60,365 bases of DNA from Thiobacillus sp. (GTDB lineage: Bacteria > Pseudomonadota > Gammaproteobacteria > Burkholderiales > Thiobacillaceae): NCBI GenBank assembly GCA_011391285.1, contig JAABQU010000277.1:1-60365 (forward strand), in the 5' to 3' direction. Below are positions 39,076 to 46,999 of this stretch, one piece after another (position 1 is the first letter of the stretch; every line of letters starts with the position of its first letter). A program made the position numbers and the translations under genes. The notes under the pieces are model-generated. The model saw only the letters and a program-made list of their open reading frames with translations. It ran no database searches and was not told where the DNA came from.

Positions 39076-39449
39076 GTGCCTGCCCCTGCGGCTCGGGGCG
39101 CGCCTTGCAGGATTGCTGCGGCCGCTACCACGACGGACAACTGGCGCCGGATGCCGAAAGTCTGATGCGCTCGCGCTACAGCGCTTTTGTGCTGGGACGG
39201 GAGGATAACCTGCTGGCGACCTGGCATCCTTCGACCCGTCCCCCTGCGCTCGAGCTCGATGCGACGCCACGTCCGCACTGGCTTGGACTGGCCGTCAAGG
39301 CGCACGTACAGCAAGACGCGACCGATGCGACCGTGGAATTCGTAGCACGCTACAAGATCAACGGCCGTGCATTCAGGCTGCATGAAACCAGCCGCTTCGA
39401 AAAAGTTGACGGGCGCTGGCTATATGTCGATGGCGAGATTCACGAATGA
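39072..39449 (+). CDS. YchJ-like protein with SEC-C zinc motif
   Basis: 125 residues from the ATG at 39072. N-terminal CPCGSGRALQDCCGRYH is the SEC-C type zinc motif; then an NTF2-like YchJ domain (LMRSRYSAFVLGREDNLLATWHP). The usual second C-terminal SEC-C motif is absent. Function not known. Translationally coupled to the esterase. Confidence 0.88.
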   Translation: MSACPCGSGRALQDCCGRYHDGQLAPDAESLMRSRYSAFVLGREDNLLATWHPSTRPPALELDATPRPHWLGLAVKAHVQQDATDATVEFVARYKINGRAFRLHETSRFEKVDGRWLYVDGEIHE

Positions 39450-39458
39450 GAGAGTGCG

Positions 39459-39899
39459 ATGCGTGTAAGCAAACTGGGTCATGCGGTGTTGAAAGTGCGC
39501 AGTCTGGCGGTATCGGTGCCGTTCTATCGCGATGTGCTCGGGCTCACCGAAGTGGCGCGCCACGGCAGCCGCATGGTGTTCTTCTCGTGCGGTGACAATC
39601 ATCATGACCTTGCGCTGATGGAAATAGGCGAGCAGGCGCCGTCGCCGCTCGACCGTCAGGTCGGCCTGTATCACCTGGCGTTCAAGGTCGGCGATTCCCT
39701 CGATGAACTGCGCGCCTGTCGCGACCATCTGCTCGCACACGGTGTCGCCATCGACGGCCAGTCCGATCATCGCGTCAGCCAGTCGCTGTATTGCCACGAC
39801 CCGGACGGCATCATGATCGAGTTGTATGTCGATGCCGATCCAGCGATCTGGCGCGGCGATCCGGCCGCCGTAGCCCGTGTCGGGATGCTGAAACTATAG
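39459..39899 (+). CDS. VOC-family (glyoxalase/dioxygenase fold) protein
   Basis: 146 residues, paired beta-alpha-beta modules: LGHAVLKVRSLAVSVPFYRD and GLYHLAFKVG ... CHDPDGIMIELYVD. Putative metal ligands are His9-like (GHAVLKV), His (YHLAFKV) and Glu (MIELYVD), the pattern of extradiol dioxygenase-like VOC enzymes. Substrate unknown. A strong terminator follows. Confidence 0.85.
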   Translation: MRVSKLGHAVLKVRSLAVSVPFYRDVLGLTEVARHGSRMVFFSCGDNHHDLALMEIGEQAPSPLDRQVGLYHLAFKVGDSLDELRACRDHLLAHGVAIDGQSDHRVSQSLYCHDPDGIMIELYVDADPAIWRGDPAAVARVGMLKL

Positions 39900-39914
39900 G
39901 GGCGGGCCCCATGC

Positions 39915-39944
39915 ACAAAGCCCGCTTGCGCGGGCTTTGTTTTG
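39915..39944 (+). terminator. Rho-independent terminator between the VOC gene and the tRNA cluster
   Basis: ACAAAGCCCGC (39915-39925), loop TTGC, GCGGGCTTTGT (39930-39940), then TTTGC. Eleven perfect pairs. It may also catch transcripts of the minus-strand tRNAs, whose 3' end is 15 nt away. Confidence 0.88.
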
Positions 39945-39958
39945 CTTCTTTTGTAAGG

Positions 39959-40035
39959 TGGGGTGGACGATGGGGCTCGAACCCACGACAACAGGAATCA
40001 CAATCCTGGACTCTACCAACTGAGCTACGTCCACC
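39959..40035 (-). tRNA. tRNA-His (GTG)
   Basis: 77 nt including an encoded CCA. GGTGGACG acceptor, anticodon loop ATTGTGATT, and the extra 5' G paired with discriminator C that identifies tRNA-His. Confidence 0.97.
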
Positions 40036-40071
40036 ATTGGTGTCGCCAGCAAACGCTGACAACGAAAAACT

Positions 40072-40148
40072 TGGCCTGCCCGACAGGAATCGAACCTGTA
40101 ACCCCCAGCTTAGAAGGCTGGTGCTCTATCCAGTTGAGCTACGGGCAG
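40072..40148 (-). tRNA. tRNA-Arg (TCT)
   Basis: 77 nt with encoded CCA. Acceptor CTGCCCG/CGGGCAG, anticodon loop CTTCTAA flanked by CCAGC/GCTGG. Confidence 0.97.
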
Positions 40149-40171
40149 AGACACTCATCGGGCTTGTGGGG

Positions 40172-40248
40172 TGGTCGGGGTGAGGGGATTCGAACTCCTG
40201 ACATCCTGCTCCCAAAGCAGGCGCGCTACCGGGCTGCGCTACACCCCG
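40172..40248 (-). tRNA. tRNA-Pro (TGG)
   Basis: 77 nt with encoded CCA. Acceptor CGGGGTG/CACCCCG, anticodon loop TTTGGGA flanked by CCTGC/GCAGG. First of the Pro-Arg-His set on the minus strand. Confidence 0.97.
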
Positions 40249-40381
40249 AAATCCTATCCATGCATACCAGCCGCATTTCGGAGAAGCGAGACTATACAGG
40301 GCCGAATTGGCCGGGTCAATTTTCGCTTGAGTAAGCCGGGGGGTTCCGGGAAAATCACGCTTTTGCTTCAGGGTTTTTCTG

Positions 40382-41236
40382 ATGAGCGCACGTATTCTCG
40401 ACGGCAAGGCCATGGCCGACACCATCCTCGCAGTGGTCCACGACAAGGTGGCCGAGCGTGAGGTGCAGGGCAAGCGTCGCCCCGGCCTGGCGGTGATCCT
40501 GGTGGGTGGCGATCCTGCCTCCGCGGTATATGTGCGCAACAAGAAGCGCGCCTGCGAGCGTGCCGGTGTGACCAGCCTCTCGCACGACCTCCCGACCACC
40601 ACCACCCAGGACGAACTCCTGGCCCTGATCGACACCCTCAATGCCGATTCTGCCATCGACGGCATCCTGGTGCAGTTGCCATTGCCGGTGCATATCGATG
40701 CGGAAACGGTGATCGAGCGCATCCGGCCGGACAAGGATGTCGACGGCTTTCACCCTTACAACATCGGCCGCCTCGCAGTGAAGATGCCGACCCTGCGGCC
40801 GTCCACCCCGCGCGGCATCATGACGCTGCTGCGTGCGACCAACGAGGAACTGCGTGGCAAGAATGCCGTGATGGTGGGCGCGTCCAACATCGTCGGCCGG
40901 CCGATGAGCCTGGAACTGCTGCTGGCCGGCTGCACCATCACGGTGTGCCACAGCGCCACGCGCGACCTGGAAAGCTTCGTGAGATCCGCCGAAATCCTGG
41001 TGGTGGGTGTGGGCAAGCCGCGCATGATTCCGGGCGACTGGATACGCGAAGGCGCGATCGTGATCGACGTGGGCATCAACCGCCTGCCGGACGGCAAGCT
41101 GGTCGGTGACGTTGATTTCGACACTGCCGTCGAGCGTGCCGGCTGGATCACCCCGGTGCCGGGCGGGGTGGGGCCGATGACGGTGGCGACCCTGCTGGAA
41201 AATACCCTCGAAGCTGCGCTGATGCACAACCCCTGA
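40382..41236 (+). CDS. folD: Methylenetetrahydrofolate dehydrogenase / cyclohydrolase
   Basis: Bifunctional C1-folate enzyme. 284 residues. Substrate block [13 protein letters not shown] contains the catalytic Lys; [10 protein letters not shown] and [20 protein letters not shown] (NADP-binding region) follow, and [16 protein letters not shown] closes the protein. Divergent from the tRNA cluster, so it probably has its own promoter in 40249-40381. Confidence 0.98.
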   Translation: MSARILDGKAMADTILAVVHDKVAEREVQGKRRPGLAVILVGGDPASAVYVRNKKRACERAGVTSLSHDLPTTTTQDELLALIDTLNADSAIDGILVQLPLPVHIDAETVIERIRPDKDVDGFHPYNIGRLAVKMPTLRPSTPRGIMTLLRATNEELRGKNAVMVGASNIVGRPMSLELLLAGCTITVCHSATRDLESFVRSAEILVVGVGKPRMIPGDWIREGAIVIDVGINRLPDGKLVGDVDFDTAVERAGWITPVPGGVGPMTVATLLENTLEAALMHNP

Positions 41237-41241
41237 GCGCG

Positions 41242-42000
41242 TCAGCGCTGGTGCAGCGCTTTTAGATAGGCCACGTCGACAAAAGGCTGGCCGAGATCGG
41301 GGCCGGCGAGTCGCCGGTTGGGTGCGCCGGGGTCGCCGAGATCGGACAGCACCACGGCCGCGCCGCTGAAATCATGATCCAGCGTGTAGTCGTTGACGGT
41401 GATCAATGTTTTCAGGCCGGCGCCCAGACTGGCGCGCAGGCCGTTTTCAGAATCTTCGAAAGCCAGGCAGTCGGCTGCCTCGAGTTTCATTTCTTCCAGT
41501 GCATAGTGATAGATGTCCGGCGCGGGTTTCTTGGCCGGCACGATGTCGCCTGCCGCAATGACCTCGAACCAGTCCTGCGTGCCGGACCCGAGGCTGTGTT
41601 CCAGCAGCACGGTGACGTTTTCAGGTGTGGTGGTGGTGGCAATCGCCAGCCGCAGTCCGGCGCTGCGCGCTTCGATCAGCAGGCGCTTGACACCTGGGCG
41701 CATGGGGATGCCGCCTTGCGCGGCGAGCGCGCTGTAATGGCGGGTCTTCGCCTGGTGCAACTCGGCCACCAGCTCGTCGAAGTTGTCCGGTTTCCTGAAG
41801 TCCGGCCGAAAGTGGTCGATATAGTATTTCATCCGCTCCTTGCCGCCGGTAACGGCGAGCAGCTTGCCGTAGAGGGCAACATCCCAGTGCCAATCGAGGC
41901 CGGCATCGGCAAAAGCTTGGTTGAACGCGGGACGGTGGCCGTCACGCTCGGTGTCGGCCAGAGTGCCGTCAACGTCGAAGAGCAGGGCGTGTAATGTCAT
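41242..42000 (-). CDS. cbbY: CbbY-type HAD phosphatase
   Basis: 252 residues. HAD motifs: FDVDGTLADTERDGHRPAFN with the nucleophile Asp, TTTTPEN, KKPAPDIY and FEDSENGLRAS. The LYGKLLAVTGGKERMKYY block is specific to CbbY, which removes phosphate from xylulose-1,5-bisphosphate, a misfire inhibitor of Rubisco. It implies a Calvin cycle in this organism. No cbbLS genes are in the window. Convergent with folD, 5 nt between stops. Confidence 0.9.
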   Translation of the reverse strand: MTLHALLFDVDGTLADTERDGHRPAFNQAFADAGLDWHWDVALYGKLLAVTGGKERMKYYIDHFRPDFRKPDNFDELVAELHQAKTRHYSALAAQGGIPMRPGVKRLLIEARSAGLRLAIATTTTPENVTVLLEHSLGSGTQDWFEVIAAGDIVPAKKPAPDIYHYALEEMKLEAADCLAFEDSENGLRASLGAGLKTLITVNDYTLDHDFSGAAVVLSDLGDPGAPNRRLAGPDLGQPFVDVAYLKALHQR

Positions 42001-42084
42001 ATGGGTTGCGGCTTTCAGGCGATTCTGATATTAAGTCAGGTTGGGCTTTGCCCGGAATAAATCAATATTTTCAAAGAGAACGAG

Positions 42085-42504
42085 ATGGCTGAAACTTTGA
42101 TGCGCTTCGAGCCTTACAAGGCCAAAAAAGGCGAAGAATACATGAACGCAAAACAGCTCGAGCATTTTCGCAAAATGCTCGACGACTGGAAAGCAGCACT
42201 GTCGCAGGACATCGATACGACGCTCCATTCCATGCAGGACGAGCAGACTGTTTTCGCCGACCCCAACGACCGTGCCACCCAGGAATCGGACATGGCACTG
42301 GAACTGCGCAACCGCGACCGCGAGCGCAAGCTGATCAAGAAGATCAACGAAACCGTCGCCAAGATCAACAGCGGCGACTACGGGTACTGCGAATCCTGCG
42401 GTATCGAGATCGGACTGGACCGCCTGCAGGCGCGCCCAACCGCAACGCTCTGCATTGATTGCAAGACGCTCGAGGAAATCCGCGAACGTCAGGTCGCCAA
42501 ATAA
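42085..42504 (+). CDS. dksA: RNA polymerase-binding transcription factor DksA
   Basis: 139 residues. Coiled-coil hairpin with [20 protein letters not shown] at the tip region (the Asp residues that reach the polymerase secondary channel), then a four-Cys zinc finger: CESCGIEIG and CIDCK. Works with ppGpp to repress rRNA and activate amino-acid genes. The ATG at 42085 gives a basic 20-residue N-terminus; an in-frame ATG at 42142 (MNAKQLEHF) is a less likely start. Confidence 0.96.
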   Translation: MAETLMRFEPYKAKKGEEYMNAKQLEHFRKMLDDWKAALSQDIDTTLHSMQDEQTVFADPNDRATQESDMALELRNRDRERKLIKKINETVAKINSGDYGYCESCGIEIGLDRLQARPTATLCIDCKTLEEIRERQVAK

Positions 42505-42528
42505 CAGTTGGCACGTCAGGTCGCCAAA
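42486..42528 (+). repeat. 16-nt direct repeat at the 3' end of dksA
   Basis: ACGTCAGGTCGCCAAA occurs at 42486-42501, where it encodes the last residues of DksA (RQVAK), and again at 42513-42528 just past the stop. Offset is 27 nt. Looks like a local slippage duplication that left a copy outside the gene. Confidence 0.9.
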
Positions 42529-42583
42529 CAGGATTTGAAATTTGGCGCCTCAGCTTGATCAATAGGATTGTTCGCAGAACGTG

Positions 42584-43042
42584 ATGACCCAGACCCGCTC
42601 AAGCCAGACCGAAGAATTCGACCGTTACTACAACGGCCTCCTGTACAGCGTGATGCGCTGGGACCAGCTGACTGCATTTTGGCAAAAGGTCGACGCCGGG
42701 GCTGGCTGGTATCTCTATGCCGTCGGCCAGCAGGTGCCGCAAGAGCCCTCGGTTGCCGACAAGGTTCAGCAGTTCATGCACGAACTGGATGAATTGCTGC
42801 GCCGCGAGCATCACGAGGATTACTGCGCGATCGTGTATGCGGACGACCTCGAAGCACCCAACTTCATCAAGATCTACGATCCCAATCACCTCGGCAGTTC
42901 GTGCGGTTCCAGTTCGACGAAATCCTCGGTGGTGCCTGGCTGGTTGATGAGCAGAACGCCCCCGCGGGAACTTGAAATGCGCGGTGTGGTGACGGGACAG
43001 CGCAAGCGCTGGTGGCAGGCGTTTCTGGGCGACTCAGCCTGA
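42584..43042 (+). CDS. Conserved-looking hypothetical protein
   Basis: 152 residues from the ATG at 42584 (a GTG at 42581 adds one residue). Soluble and acidic-to-neutral with many aromatic residues; no signal peptide. Internal features: FHELDELLRREHH-like helix (FMHELDELLRREHHEDY), IKIYDPNHLGSSCGSS, and PGWLMSRTPP. I recall no named family. Lies between dksA and a terminator shared with pnp. Confidence 0.7.
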   Translation: MTQTRSSQTEEFDRYYNGLLYSVMRWDQLTAFWQKVDAGAGWYLYAVGQQVPQEPSVADKVQQFMHELDELLRREHHEDYCAIVYADDLEAPNFIKIYDPNHLGSSCGSSSTKSSVVPGWLMSRTPPRELEMRGVVTGQRKRWWQAFLGDSA

Positions 43043-43064
43043 GGGGGCTGCTTCGACCGGCAAT

Positions 43065-43093
43065 AAAAAACGCGCCAAACGGCGCGTTTTTAT
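43065..43093. terminator. Bidirectional terminator between the hypothetical gene and pnp
   Basis: CGCGCC (43071-43076), loop AAAC, GGCGCG (43081-43086), flanked by AAAAAA and TTTTTATT. The flanking A/U runs let it end transcripts from both sides. Confidence 0.92.
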
Positions 43094-43134
43094 TGGGGAC
43101 GAACACGCCGTGCCGACTGGCACGGCGTTGCCAC

Positions 43135-45255
43135 TTAGCTGGGCTGTTCTTCGTCGCTGGGGGTCGGTGCGGGCATTTCAAGCAGGGCCTTCATCGACAG
43201 GCGCAGGCGGCCTTTCTCGTCGGCTTCCAGAATCTTCACTCGTACGACCTGGCCTTCCTTCAGATAATCGCCGATGGTGTTGACACGCTCGTGGGCGATC
43301 TGCGAGATGTGCAGCAGACCATCGCGGCCCGGCAGCACATTGACGATCGCACCGAAGTCCAGCAGCTTGATGACCGGGCCTTCGTAGACCTTGCCGACTT
43401 CGACTTCAGCAGTGATTTCCTCGATGCGCTTCTTCGCCAGTTCGCCGGCTTCCATGCTGGTGCAGGCGATCTTCACGGTGCCGTCTTCCTGGATGTCGAT
43501 CTGGGTGCCGGTTTCCTCGGTCAAGGCGCGGATGACGGCGCCGCCCTTGCCGATGACGTCGCGGATCTTTTCCGGGTTGATCTTCATCGCGATGATGCGC
43601 GGCGCGTAGGCCGACATCTCATGGCTGCCGGAAACCGACGCCTTCATGATGCCGAGAATGTGCATGCGGCCTTCCTGCGCCTGCGACAGCGCGGCCTGCA
43701 TGATTTCCGTGGTGATGCCGGTGATCTTGATGTCCATCTGCAGTGCGGTGATGCCTTTTTCGGTGCCCGCGACCTTGAAGTCCATGTCGCCCAGGTGATC
43801 TTCGTCGCCGAGGATGTCGGTCAGCACGGCGAAGCGGTTGCCTTCCTTGATCAGGCCCATGGCGATGCCGGCGACGTGCGCCTTCAGGGGTGCGCCGGCG
43901 TCCATCATCGACAGGCAGCCGCCGCACACCGAGGCCATAGAGGACGAGCCGTTGGATTCGGTAATTTCAGACACCACGCGCATGGTGTAGCCGAATTCTT
44001 CCTTGCTCGGCAGCACCGCCATCAAGGCACGCTTGGCGAGGCGGCCGTGGCCCACTTCGCGGCGCTTGGGGGCACCCACGCGGCCGGTTTCACCGGTGGC
44101 GTAGGGGGGCATGTTGTATTGCAGCATGAAGTGCTCGGAGTAGCTGCCTTCGAGCGCGTCGATGGTCTGTTCGTCGCGTCCGGTGCCGAGCGTGGTGACC
44201 ACCAGCGCCTGGGTTTCGCCGCGGGTGAACAGGGCGGAACCGTGGGTACGCGGCAGCACGCCGGTGCGGATGGTGATCGGGCGCACGGTGCGGGTGTCGC
44301 GGCCGTCGATGCGCGGCTGGCCGGACAGGATGCGGTTGCGCACCACGCTGGCTTCCACGCGGTGGAACGCGTCCTTGACGGCATTGGCCGCAACCGTGTC
44401 CATGTCTGCGGCGATGAGTTCGGCGAAGGCCTTGTTGCGCACTTCGTCGATTGCGGTCATGCGCGCCTGTTTCTGCTTGATGTTGTAGGCCTGCTGCAGG
44501 CCGTCTTCAGCGATGGCCTTGAGGCGTTCCACCATCGCGGTGTCCTCGGCGACCGGCTGCCAGTCCCAGGCTTCGGCGCCGGCTTCATCGGTGAGTTCGT
44601 TGATGGCGTTGATCGCAGCCTGCATCTGGGTGTGGCCGAACATGACCGCGCCCAGCATGATGTCTTCCGGCAGTTCCATCGCTTCGGACTCGACCATCAG
44701 CACGGCGGTTTCGGTGCCGGCAACCACCAGGTTGAGTGCCGAATCCCTCAACTCGGAATTGGTCGGGTTGAGCACATATTCGCCGTTGATGAAGCCGACG
44801 CGGGCGGCGCCGACCGGGCCGTCGAACGGCAGGCCGGACAGCGACAGGGCGGCGGAGGCGCCGATCAGTGCGGGGATGTCGGCGCTGACTTCGGGGTTGG
44901 ACGACATCACGGTGGCGATGATCTGCACTTCGTTGAAGAAGCCTTCCGGGAAGAGCGGACGGATGGGGCGGTCGATCAGGCGGCAAATCAGAATCTCACC
45001 GTCGGACGCGCGGCTCTCCCGCTTGAGGAAGCCACCGGGAATGCGGCCGGCTGCGTAGGTCTTTTCCTGGTAGTCGACGGTCAGCGGAAAGAAATCCTGG
45101 CCGGGCTTGACTTCGTTCTTGGCGACCACGGTGACCAGCACCACGGTGTCGTCCATGTTGACGATGACGGCGCCGCCAGCCTGGCGGGCAATTTCGCCGG
45201 TTTCCAGCGTGACCTGATGGCGACCGTAGGTAAACGTTTTCTTGATGGCGCTCAC
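43135..45255 (-). CDS. pnp: Polynucleotide phosphorylase
   Basis: 3' to 5' RNA-degrading phosphorylase, core of the RNA degradosome. 706 residues from a GTG at 45255, preceded by AAAGGA; the frame continues 15 nt to a TTG. Two RNase PH domains (about 1-300 and 320-555), then KH near 555-615 and S1 near 620-690 ([19 protein letters not shown]). [19 protein letters not shown] holds the phosphate-binding Ser residues. Preceded by rpsO with a terminator-like hairpin between, as in E. coli. Confidence 0.98.
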   Translation of the reverse strand: MSAIKKTFTYGRHQVTLETGEIARQAGGAVIVNMDDTVVLVTVVAKNEVKPGQDFFPLTVDYQEKTYAAGRIPGGFLKRESRASDGEILICRLIDRPIRPLFPEGFFNEVQIIATVMSSNPEVSADIPALIGASAALSLSGLPFDGPVGAARVGFINGEYVLNPTNSELRDSALNLVVAGTETAVLMVESEAMELPEDIMLGAVMFGHTQMQAAINAINELTDEAGAEAWDWQPVAEDTAMVERLKAIAEDGLQQAYNIKQKQARMTAIDEVRNKAFAELIAADMDTVAANAVKDAFHRVEASVVRNRILSGQPRIDGRDTRTVRPITIRTGVLPRTHGSALFTRGETQALVVTTLGTGRDEQTIDALEGSYSEHFMLQYNMPPYATGETGRVGAPKRREVGHGRLAKRALMAVLPSKEEFGYTMRVVSEITESNGSSSMASVCGGCLSMMDAGAPLKAHVAGIAMGLIKEGNRFAVLTDILGDEDHLGDMDFKVAGTEKGITALQMDIKITGITTEIMQAALSQAQEGRMHILGIMKASVSGSHEMSAYAPRIIAMKINPEKIRDVIGKGGAVIRALTEETGTQIDIQEDGTVKIACTSMEAGELAKKRIEEITAEVEVGKVYEGPVIKLLDFGAIVNVLPGRDGLLHISQIAHERVNTIGDYLKEGQVVRVKILEADEKGRLRLSMKALLEMPAPTPSDEEQPS

Positions 45256-45270
45256 ACGAATTCCTTTCAA

Positions 45271-45298
45271 ACAAAAACGCCCCGCTTCAGGCGGGGCG
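45271..45298 (-). terminator. Terminator/attenuator hairpin between rpsO and pnp
   Basis: On the minus strand CGCCCCGC, loop CTGAA, GCGGGGCG followed by TTTTTG; stem 45278-45285 with 45291-45298. It lies 75 nt after the rpsO stop and 15 nt before the pnp start. Readthrough would carry transcription into pnp, as at the E. coli rpsO t1 site. Confidence 0.88.
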
Positions 45299-45373
45299 CA
45301 GAAAGCTCAGGGGCGCTGCCCCTGGGCCAGATTTTCGATAATGTTGCGGCAGTGAATCACCGATGCGAAGCGC

Positions 45374-45643
45374 TTACTTGCGCAGGCTGAGGCGATCAAT
45401 CAGGGTCTTGTAGCCTTCGAGGTTGGTGCGCTTCAGGTAATCCAGCAGCTTGCGGCGGCGGCTCACCATTTTCAGCAGGCCACGACGCGAGTGGTGGTCC
45501 TTCATGTTGACCTTGAAGTGGCCGGTCAGGTCGTTGATGCGGGCCGTCAGCAGGGCAACCTGCACTTCGGGCGAGCCGGTATCAGCGGCGGCGCGTTGGT
45601 AATTCTGGACGATTTCAGCTTTTTGAGCGACGGTAACAGCCAT
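45374..45643 (-). CDS. rpsO: 30S ribosomal protein S15
   Basis: 89 residues, normal length. [20 protein letters not shown] and [20 protein letters not shown] are the rRNA-binding helices. Between truB and pnp, the common proteobacterial order. Confidence 0.98.
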   Translation of the reverse strand: MAVTVAQKAEIVQNYQRAAADTGSPEVQVALLTARINDLTGHFKVNMKDHHSRRGLLKMVSRRRKLLDYLKRTNLEGYKTLIDRLSLRK

Positions 45644-45731
45644 GGTGTACTCCTTCTAAATCGCGTGGCCTGCGGCTGAGCGGGACACGTTCCGGGAAAC
45701 AGCGGATTTTACGCTAAATGGGGGGCTGAAC

Positions 45732-46628
45732 TCAAGCCTGCTGGGTGGCCATCAGCCGGCGCGGGATCAAATGGCCGGCATCGGCCTCTGCCAGACCGAT
45801 GAAGGTGTGGGGCGCGGTGTAAATGCGCGTGAGGCCTTGATGATCCGTGGTGTGGGCCAAGCTGCGCCCCCGGCACAATGCCTCGGCGTTGGCCGCATCG
45901 AGCTGAACAGCCGGCAGGTGCGCTACCAGACAGTCAGTGGGCAGCAGGATGGCCTGGCGTTGGCCGGGATCGAGCGATTCCAGCTCGGTCAGGGGGTGCG
46001 CCTGCGCCAGGCTGAATCCGCCCGAGGTGGTCCGCGTTAGCGCGGTGAGATGGGCGCCGCAGCCGAGCGCCGCGCCGATGTCCTGCGCCAGGGTGCGGAT
46101 GTAGGTACCGGAGCCGCATCGCACGTCAATTACCACACGGGGCAACGCGCACTCCACCAGTTCGATGGCGTGAATCTTGACCGGACGGGGTGGGCGCTCA
46201 ATTTCGATCCCGGCTCGCGCGTATTCGTAGAGCGGGCGACCTTGATGCTTGAGTGCTGAATGCATCGGAGGAATCTGCTCGATATCGCCGAGGAAACGCG
46301 GCAGCACGGCTTCGATCGCAGCGCGGCTGGTGTCGACCTCGCAGGTGGCGAGAATCTCGCCTTCTGGATCGCCGGTAGTAGTGGTGACGCCCAGTTGCAG
46401 CACGGCACGATAGCCCTTGTCGGCATCGAGCAGGTAGGCGGAAAACTTGGTGGCTTCACCGAAACACAGAGGCAGCAGGCCGTCGGCAAAGGGATCGAGG
46501 GTGCCGGTGTGGCCGGCTTTTTTTGCGTTGAGCAGCCACTTGGCTTTTTGCAGCGCGGCGTTGGAGGTGATGCCGACCGGTTTGTTCAGCAACAGCACGC
46601 CATCAACAGGCTGGCGTTGCGGCTTCAC
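45732..46628 (-). CDS. truB: tRNA pseudouridine-55 synthase
   Basis: Makes pseudouridine 55 in the T-loop of tRNAs. 298 residues. Catalytic Asp in HTGTLDPFADGLLPLC; VDGVLLLNKPVGITSN at the N-terminus and RCGSGTYIRTLAQDIG later. Overlaps rbfA by 4 nt (ATGA). Confidence 0.97.
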   Translation of the reverse strand: MKPQRQPVDGVLLLNKPVGITSNAALQKAKWLLNAKKAGHTGTLDPFADGLLPLCFGEATKFSAYLLDADKGYRAVLQLGVTTTTGDPEGEILATCEVDTSRAAIEAVLPRFLGDIEQIPPMHSALKHQGRPLYEYARAGIEIERPPRPVKIHAIELVECALPRVVIDVRCGSGTYIRTLAQDIGAALGCGAHLTALTRTTSGGFSLAQAHPLTELESLDPGQRQAILLPTDCLVAHLPAVQLDAANAEALCRGRSLAHTTDHQGLTRIYTAPHTFIGLAEADAGHLIPRRLMATQQA

Positions 46629-46999
46629 TCGTCTTTGGGGTGCTTGGCGTCTTCGGCGACCGCCGTTTCAATCAGCTGGCTGAGTTCGATGCCGCGTTCG
46701 ACCGAGCGGTCGTACACGAAGGTGAGCTTGGGCACCACGCGCAACTGCATGCGGTGCGACAGTTGCGTGCGCAGAAAGCCGCTGGCGCGCTGCAGGCCCT
46801 GCAGGCAGGCGGCATGCTCGGGCTCGCCGCCCAGCGTGGTGAAGTAGACCTTGGCAAACTCCATGTCGCGGTTGACCTCCACCTCGGTGATGGTCAGCAT
46901 GCCGACGCGCGGGTCCTTCACTTCCTGCCGAATCAACTCCGGCAGTTCGCGCTGGATCTGGTCGGCGACGCGACGCGCCCTCGGAAAATCCTTCGGCAT
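46625..46999 (-). CDS. rbfA: 30S ribosome-binding factor A
   Basis: 124 residues; KH-like fold for late 30S maturation. Family blocks RRVADQIQRELPELI and VYFTTLGGEPEH. Its ATG overlaps the infB stop by one base (TAATG), so termination-reinitiation is likely. Confidence 0.96.
   Translation of the reverse strand: MPKDFPRARRVADQIQRELPELIRQEVKDPRVGMLTITEVEVNRDMEFAKVYFTTLGGEPEHAACLQGLQRASGFLRTQLSHRMQLRVVPKLTFVYDRSVERGIELSQLIETAVAEDAKHPKDE

Noticed and set aside
39915..39944. Hairpin as tRNA-cluster promoter or riboswitch
   Set aside because: Simple perfect stem with U-run; a terminator explains it fully.
43012..45390. 792-codon plus-strand frame opposite pnp
   Set aside because: Shadow of pnp; composition typical of antisense frames.
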